This document shows positions 59,901 through 64,000 of a stretch of 64,000 bases of DNA, piece by piece. This DNA comes from Ananas comosus. Its lineage: Eukaryota > Streptophyta > Magnoliopsida > Poales > Bromeliaceae. The DNA lies in contig NC_033628.1 of the NCBI RefSeq assembly GCF_001540865.1, forward strand, positions 4,600,787 to 4,664,786, written 5' to 3'. The stretch's first letter is position 1; each line of letters begins with the position of its first letter. A program made the translations under genes and the position numbers. Below the pieces are notes generated by a model. That model ran no database searches. It was not told the DNA's origin and saw only the letters and a program-made list of their open reading frames with translations.

Positions 59901-62031
59901 TTTTCAACTCTCAAAAGGTATATCTAATTCATATTTGAATGATACACTTGCGAAAAGCACACAATATTTGCAAATCAAAGAACAATCAACACTAAATTAA
60001 GATGGTTGAAAATGACAAAATCATAAAATAACCACTAGGATAATGCATCTGAAATTATAGAGCTAGTATATATTTAAATCCAGATATGGCTAGAGTAATA
60101 AGATAACAATTAACAGAGTATACATACCCAACTCCTTTAGAACGTCTCGAATTACGATCCATAATTAGGCGAACATCCCGCACCTAAACATAAAATTCAC
60201 TATCATTATGATAAATACCAGAACAACTAGCAAATATTATTAAAAGTCAATTTATTTCAAGTCAACAACTCAGAATGCCAGCCTATCTCTGAGCAGTCTG
60301 ATAAAAGATATAACATTACATTGGTGCAAAAAGTCTAATATGTGCTCTCAACAGTGTTTGAAAAGGCGCAACGCACAAAAAGGAGCAAACGCCTTACGGA
60401 GCCTAGGCGCGAGGCGCGCGCCTCAAGAAGATGAATCACATATCTAATAAAAATAAAGCACTCTTAACAAGCCTATTTTAAATGAATGTTTTATGTTAAA
60501 AAATTCTAAAATAGCTATACAAAAACAAAATAACCATAAAAAAGTAAAGAAATCGCATGCATAAATATTCTTAGCCTAAAAATAAAAAATTATGTTTCAA
60601 CTTTCAACTTAAAAGTGCTTGATGCTGCTTCTTGCTTCTTGTTGCTGCTACTTATTGCCATTGGAGAGTGAAAAAGAGAATGACCAAGAGAAAAGGGAAG
60701 GAAAACGTTCAATTAGAATTTTTTTTAAAATTTTTTTTTAATGTTTTAGAATATATTGAAGAAAATCAAAACCCCAAAACCCAAACCATAGACACATTAA
60801 ACGTAAATATCATGAGGCGCGTCTAAGGCGCACACCTCACTCCTTGAGGCACCGAGACTCGCGCCTTGCGCCTACGCGCGTGGCTGAGGCGCGCCATTTC
60901 AAACACCGGCTCTCAATACCTTCCAATGAGGTAAAATAAATAAATAGGTGCAAAACATTAAATAACAAAACAAAACAAAATTTAAAACAGCTTTTCAGTG
61001 ACAGATAGCATTATAATATAAGCAACAGCAAACCAAACAGGCACGCCTCATGCATAAGCTCATTGAAAATTGCAAAATTCTACAAAGTAAAAGATTCTTT
61101 ACACAAATAATCAGCTGTTGATCTACACTCCATTTTCCTATATCCTGTGATGTGGTAAGTTCATTAAAGTTTGCTTCTACAGAACTTCAGCAAACATCTA
61201 TATTTGTCCATTCAGACAAGTGAGTATGAGTAGCTGCAAAATGTGCTACAAGAAACCACCACAGATAATGCAGAACTTACAATCCAAGAATATTGAGTTT
61301 AGATCCTATAACCATTATAAAATATTTGACATGTTGAAAGGGTTAATTTTTGTTCACTCGACATGCAATTGAAACTAATAAAAATGAACTGAAATTCTCG
61401 ATTCAACTACTCTGGAGAATAATTGAGAAACAGATTTTGCAACAGAAAGCATTCTGAAAGTGAAAAAGGAACCGATTTGCACCAGAACGTGATGACTATT
61501 AAGTAATATCAACAGATAGCATTATGTCAGCTTGTTTCCAAGAAAAGATGCAGAAATAGTTCTTGGATTTTATCTCCTGGACTTTCATGAACTTTATCCA
61601 TATATCCAGTAAAACCAACTAACAGTAAAGAAAGAACTTTGATGCTAATTTTTTATTACCAGTTTTTTTCAGTAGGAAACTGTCAGACCAGCATTACCAG
61701 TGAGTTCTAAAATGTCAATTATGTCAACAACATTGAAAGGAGATCATATTGCATGGTTATACAGTAATCAGACTAACCTTTCCAGCCCTCGAAAAGAAGT
61801 CATAAACATCTCTTTCATCTGCCTTCAAAGAGAGCTGCAAATACAAAACATGCATCATTTACCAGTATGTAATATAAAAGAAAGATTAACAGTACTTCCT
61901 AGGACAAAATAGAAAGGAGGAAATACATAATGAATAGCAAAGAGAATACCTGATAAGCAAAAACAGTTCTCTGATCCCTTTCAGGATCAGCCTCCGGTTC
62001 TGCAGCTTCTTCTTTCTTATCTCTGTAACGC
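42405..62031 (-). CDS. RBM39: RBM39/CAPER-like splicing factor (5' end beyond window)
   Basis: Eleven exons on the minus strand splice into 387 in-frame codons without a stop: 61950-62031, 61778-61834, 60128-60183, 55807-56020, 46668-46754, 46517-46591, 46341-46424, 45055-45119, 44278-44515, 44097-44185, 42405-42519. RRM1 has RNP2 RTVFAYQ and RNP1 SKGVGYIEF. RRM2 has KLYVGNL and CKGFGFIQF. The C-terminal U2AF-homology RRM has CLLLKNM, SAGFVYLRF and the RXF-type GRWF. This order, the acidic GDLDDDEGGG linker and LLMQKLDRSG match the RBM39 family: nuclear SR-related factors that act in 3' splice-site selection with U2AF and SF3B1. The RS-rich N-terminus is expected beyond 64,000 and the last few codons are unresolved. 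Introns range from 76 bp to 9.05 kb. Exons look intact, so the gene is probably functional. Confidence 0.95.
43888..43935. repeat. 24-bp tandem duplication in an intron
   Basis: AGCTAGAGAAGTGCAGTTGT is repeated exactly once with a 24-bp period in the intron between the last two identified exons. Confidence 0.85.
44097..44185 (-). CDS. RBM39: RBM39-like exon: UHM acidic helix
   Basis: TEPDFDLDIKDDVSEECSKF then GTVKHIFVD. It supplies the acidic helix that binds Trp-containing ULM peptides in UHM domains. Donor AA|GTAAGT. Confidence 0.94.
44278..44515 (-). CDS. RBM39: RBM39-like exon: Ala/Pro/Leu-rich linker and UHM RNP2
   Basis: Encodes a low-complexity Ala/Pro/Val stretch, then VESAVPSECLLLKNMFDPSV, the first strand of the U2AF-homology RRM. 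A start Met seen at its 5' end is internal, not a translation start. Confidence 0.94.
44921..44949. repeat. (GA)n microsatellite in an intron
   Basis: About 14 uninterrupted GA units, equivalent to a CT tract on the sense strand of the gene, 130 nt upstream of no splice site in particular. Confidence 0.9.
45055..45119 (-). CDS. RBM39: RBM39-like exon: LLMQKLDRSG linker
   Basis: Encodes ALNASSRALLMQKLDRSGTT and a split Ser. TTGCAG acceptor, AG|GTTTGG donor. Confidence 0.92.
46341..46424 (-). CDS. RBM39: RBM39-like exon: acidic linker
   Basis: 28 codons, VSAVTDQAGVQASGTNTGDL then DDDEGGGL. The acceptor CCAAG|GTTTCAG is short of pyrimidines, but the alternative CAG 7 nt further in would break the frame. 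Confidence 0.88.
46517..46591 (-). CDS. RBM39: RBM39-like exon: RRM2 C-terminal half
   Basis: 25 codons, FARLEDARAAQSLNGQLDIA then GRIIK. TGTAG acceptor, AAG|GTGGTT donor. Confidence 0.93.
46668..46754 (-). CDS. RBM39: RBM39-like exon: RRM2 core with GC donor
   Basis: 29 codons, VFEPFGQVELVQLPLDPL then TGLCKGFGFIQ (RNP1). The donor is CAG|GCAAGT, a strong GC-AG type. The nearest GT would break the frame with the next exon. Confidence 0.94.
48861..49829. mobile_element. PIF/Harbinger-type non-autonomous element
   Basis: Ends GGCAGTGTTTGGTTCGAGAA and GGCTGCGTTTGGTTCGGGTA (read inward), with TTA on both sides (48,858-48,860 and 49,830-49,832), the usual Harbinger/Tourist target. The interior is very AT-rich and contains a 230-bp tandem duplication. 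Confidence 0.85.
49081..49538. repeat. 230-bp tandem duplication inside the Harbinger-type element
   Basis: The block beginning TTAATATATTTAAATCATTA at 49,081 recurs at 49,311 with a few differences. Confidence 0.88.
52480..55015 (+). mobile_element. Decayed family A-type LTR relic
   Basis: The order matches family A: GTATATATGG TATA-like site (52,454), a C/T-rich leader (52,500-52,770), a segment at 53,936-54,065 (AAAAGTGATTGATAGGCTACCCGCAAGCCC) like 33,855-33,975, and a terminal stem-loop at 54,948-54,990 (CACGCACAGA/TCTGTGCGTG) with the loop GGAGACATTGTCCG. The right terminus GGGGCGTGACA is gone. It lies antisense to the host gene. The limits are approximate. Confidence 0.55.
54071..54834. 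mobile_element. hAT-like MITE in the LTR relic
   Basis: Ends CAACGTTCCAAAAAG (left) and CAGTGTTCCAAACAG (right, read inward). The flanking 8-mers GATTTCAT and GGTTTTAT differ at two positions. It contains GCATATGCAG palindromes near both ends. Removing it rejoins the LTR relic. Confidence 0.5.
55807..56020 (-). CDS. RBM39: RBM39-like exon: RRM1 RNP1 to start of RRM2
   Basis: Encodes YIEFYDVMSVPMAIALSGQ, LLLGQPVMVKPSEAEKN, a Ser/Gly/Ala linker, then KLYVGNLHSNITEDQLRQ, the start of RRM2 with its RNP2. Donor CAG|GTCAGT. Confidence 0.95.
56640..57480. other. AT-rich intron segment with MITE-like phrases
   Basis: ACTAGTGCAAGGCCCGCGCT opens at 56,660 and GCACTTGGTGCAT-type palindromes occur at about 56,975 and 57,447. 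A related phrase is at 50,315 and 50,485. No terminal pair could be fixed. Confidence 0.3.
57810..58126. mobile_element. hAT-type MITE in the 4.1-kb intron
   Basis: 317 bp with ends CAAGGTTTTAAGTGCC and CAATGATTTAAGTGCC (read inward) and a perfect 8-bp duplication CTTCCACC (57,802-57,809 and 58,127-58,134). The interior is rich in GGCACGG/CCGTGCC palindromes. Confidence 0.9.
60128..60183 (-). CDS. RBM39: RBM39-like exon: RRM1 strands 2-3
   Basis: Encodes VRDVRLIMDRNSRRSKGVG, leading into RNP1. Acceptor GTTTAG, donor GG|GTATGT. The last Gly codon is split with the next exon. Confidence 0.92.
60352..60908. mobile_element. hAT-type MITE in an intron
   Basis: 557 bp with ends CAGTGTTTGAAAAGGCGC and CGGTGTTTGAAATGGCGC (read inward) and a perfect 8-bp duplication GCTCTCAA (60,344-60,351 and 60,909-60,916). 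GCGCGCC-type repeats lie at both ends. Only 168 bp separate it from the 60,128-60,183 exon. Confidence 0.9.
61778..61834 (-). CDS. RBM39: RBM39-like exon: RRM1 helix 1
   Basis: 19 codons, LSLKADERDVYDFFSRAGK. Phase 0 at both ends; TTTGCAG acceptor, AAG|GTTAGT donor. Confidence 0.93.
61950..62031 (-). CDS. RBM39: RBM39-like exon: end of RS/acidic region and RNP2 of RRM1
   Basis: Encodes RYRDKKEEAAEPEADPERDQ then RTVFAYQ (RNP2). The first base completes an Arg codon from an upstream exon. Acceptor TGCAG|G, donor CAG|GTATTC. Confidence 0.93.
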
Positions 62032-64000
62032 CTGCACAAAAATATAAAACTTTACAGTAATGTCAAAAGAAGCAAATAATTGCTAAAATTCCTGATGACA
62101 ATAATGTAACAGGTTATGAAATTGTTTTGCTCCTCTTTGAGCAGGCCATTACAATAAAAACATGTCTCATATAACAGTTATAATAATGGGGAATATGACT
62201 TCCTCTAACATGTCGACATTTTAGAAGGCCCCTCATATGAGATGTCAACTTACCTAGATGATCCATATAACACAGTACGGAAAGGAGAATAATCAGAAAA
62301 ATGAAAACCTAGAAGCAATATACTGACAAGTCAGAGTAAAGAATAAGATTGATAAACTATTAGTCTTCAGCTATTGAAGACTACCCATTCCAAACAGATG
62401 CTACAAATCAAGAAGAAATTAATTACGAGAAAAACAATAGATCAAATACAGAAAAAGAAGAAACACAATAACTATTTTCTGTAGACTTTCTTCTAAAAAA
62501 GGGGTCTCTCACTCTTCATTCAATTCATAGGAGAAACAATAACAGTGCAGGAAGTTTCTCGGTGACAACCATGCAGAGAATGCTGACATAGCGTTCAAAA
62601 GACATGTTGAAGTTTAATATACGTATCCCTGCTTTTGCAGTGAGATGAGTATATAGCTGTTAAGTGATGACCTAGCAAATTCCTTACGATGTGTAACTTG
62701 AAACTTCTGGAAAATGATTAAAAACCAGAAGGAACCCTCCAGCATATGAATGACAAAAGCATAAAACATTTGCATTCAGTCTAAGTTAACCATCCAACAT
62801 CGAATATACTGGTGAAAAATTTGCAGCATCTTGATCCTAATATTGGAATGAACAATCAATCTATAAGGACGACACCATACATCAGAAAAAGGATTTCCCA
62901 ATTAAAGAGAATGGTGCTTCCTATACTTATCGGAAGGAAAAGAAGGCTAGGATAAAGATCACAAATGGAAAGGCAAGGACACCAGTGGAACCTAAATTCT
63001 TCAACAGGATCTGCATGATGCAAATCACTAAAGAACCAAAGAAAGCCACAATTTATAGAAACCTAGGACTCGAACATCATTGGCTCATGAAATCACAAAT
63101 TTGAAGTCTAAAAAGCGGAAACAAGACACAACGCGTACTCTCAAGCAACAGAAAATCATCAATACAAAGGAGCTGGCGACAGCATCTCCTGCAAAAGGAA
63201 AGACAAAAAAGAAAAGCAATGAAAGAATCGTCTGTGCAGTAGACTGAACACCCATATCCTCATTGGCATCAGAAGATGCAATGCTTCAGTGAAAAAGCCC
63301 AAAACTCCCCTCACCAGCATTTCTGCAACAGAACAAATACAGTTCAGCTATGTGTTCCGAGATGCTAGAAAACTATAATGACAAGAGGAGATCATCGAAA
63401 ACTATAATCACATGATGACCAATCGATGATCTTCAAAACCTCCAAATCTACCAGGTCCAGTCTTCCAGTGATAACTTATGAGTGAAAACCCTAGTAAGAA
63501 CAAATTTTTTGAGGCCCATGACCTGAAATTGTGAGCCAAACTCAGTTGCCAGGACCATCTGAAGATTGCTCAAGCATATCTGCGAGTTTCGATATTATAA
63601 TGTTCAATATTTGGGCATTCACCAATCATAATATAGCAGCAGCAAAGTACATAGATCTTTAACACAACTAGTGCCATAGAAATAAATATTATTTTCAACT
63701 TACCAATAACATAAACCTTGTAGCACATAAATTTGTCACGAGCAACAAAACAGAAATTTTGTTATTAATGCAATCGTCATAATACCAAATACCTTTTAGT
63801 GCATATAAAGAGGACTCTATATGTAAAAATTAGTTATGCTGTCTTATTAATGGCAATAAGAAAGAAAAAAAGAATCGAAGGAACAATGCAATTAGAAGAG
63901 TTCTAAGCTTCAGCAGACACTATATCACCAAGATCATAAACACATAACTGACAAAAAATAAATATAAAGAACAAATAACCATAGTCTATTTGCCAACTGT
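62032..64000 (-). other. Upstream intron of the RBM39-like gene
   Basis: No RS-encoding exon is seen up to the window edge, so the intron before 62,031 is probably longer than 1.9 kb. One exon-like stretch at 62,253-62,311 (CTTCTAG acceptor, TCTAG|GTAAGT donor) would join in phase but encodes FHFSDYSPFRTVLYGSSR, unlike the family. It could be an alternative or cryptic exon. Confidence 0.5.

Noticed and set aside
62253..62311. Possible coding exon upstream of RRM1
   Set aside because: Splice sites and phase are acceptable, but the peptide is unlike the RS-rich region of the family. Kept only as a possible cryptic exon.
1..64000. CRISPR arrays, bacterial operons, tRNA or rRNA genes
   Set aside because: The tandem arrays lack spacer structure, no B-box type tRNA signature or rRNA sequence was recognised, and the gene structure is that of a plant nuclear genome.

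Overview
The window is nuclear DNA of a flowering plant. The evidence is a split protein gene with plant-type introns, nested LTR retrotransposons with very long LTRs, a Mutator-like element, a CACTA end, small Harbinger, hAT and Mutator MITEs, and telo-box promoter motifs. A monocot is likely. The repeat style recalls pineapple-type genomes, but that is a weak guess that cannot be tested from the window alone.

Layout. Positions 1-41,000 are almost entirely layered transposable elements. 1-4,214 is a minus-strand LTR (family D) interrupted by a solo LTR of family A. 4,215-7,239 is the eroded 3' part of a CACTA element. 7,240-11,850 is a 208-bp tandem array split by a solo LTR (family E). 12,088-12,393 is a Ulp1-like protease exon, followed by a 90-bp tandem array and a short telomere-like tract. 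14,498-28,211 is a Pack-MULE of about 2.1 kb: two ~0.8-kb terminal inverted repeats around a broken carboxylesterase fragment, inflated to 13.7 kb by three later LTR insertions, each with its own 5-bp target duplication. 29,699-40,416 is a truncated Ty3/gypsy-like element (family B) with a gag pseudogene. Its 5' LTR received a family C LTR, which in turn received a family A solo LTR.

From about 42 kb to past the right edge lies one apparently intact minus-strand gene, a plant homologue of the splicing factor RBM39/CAPER. Eleven coding exons (387 codons) cover RRM1, RRM2 and a C-terminal U2AF-homology RRM. Every exon joins its neighbour in frame with GT-AG sites, except one clear GC-AG donor. 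The RS-rich N-terminus lies beyond 64,000 and the last coding exon is not securely found. The 9-kb and 4-kb introns carry nested MITEs and a relic of a family A LTR.

The most interesting signal is in the LTRs. Several families share a modular plan: palindrome clusters 100-400 bp inside the LTR, a TATA box, in family A an inverted pair of telo-boxes, a C/T-rich leader, and a stem-loop just before a conserved GGCGG-TCTG box and the terminal GGGGCGTGACA. The stem arms differ between copies and families but still pair, which suggests selection on RNA or DNA structure. No reverse transcriptase, integrase, tRNA, rRNA or CRISPR array was seen.
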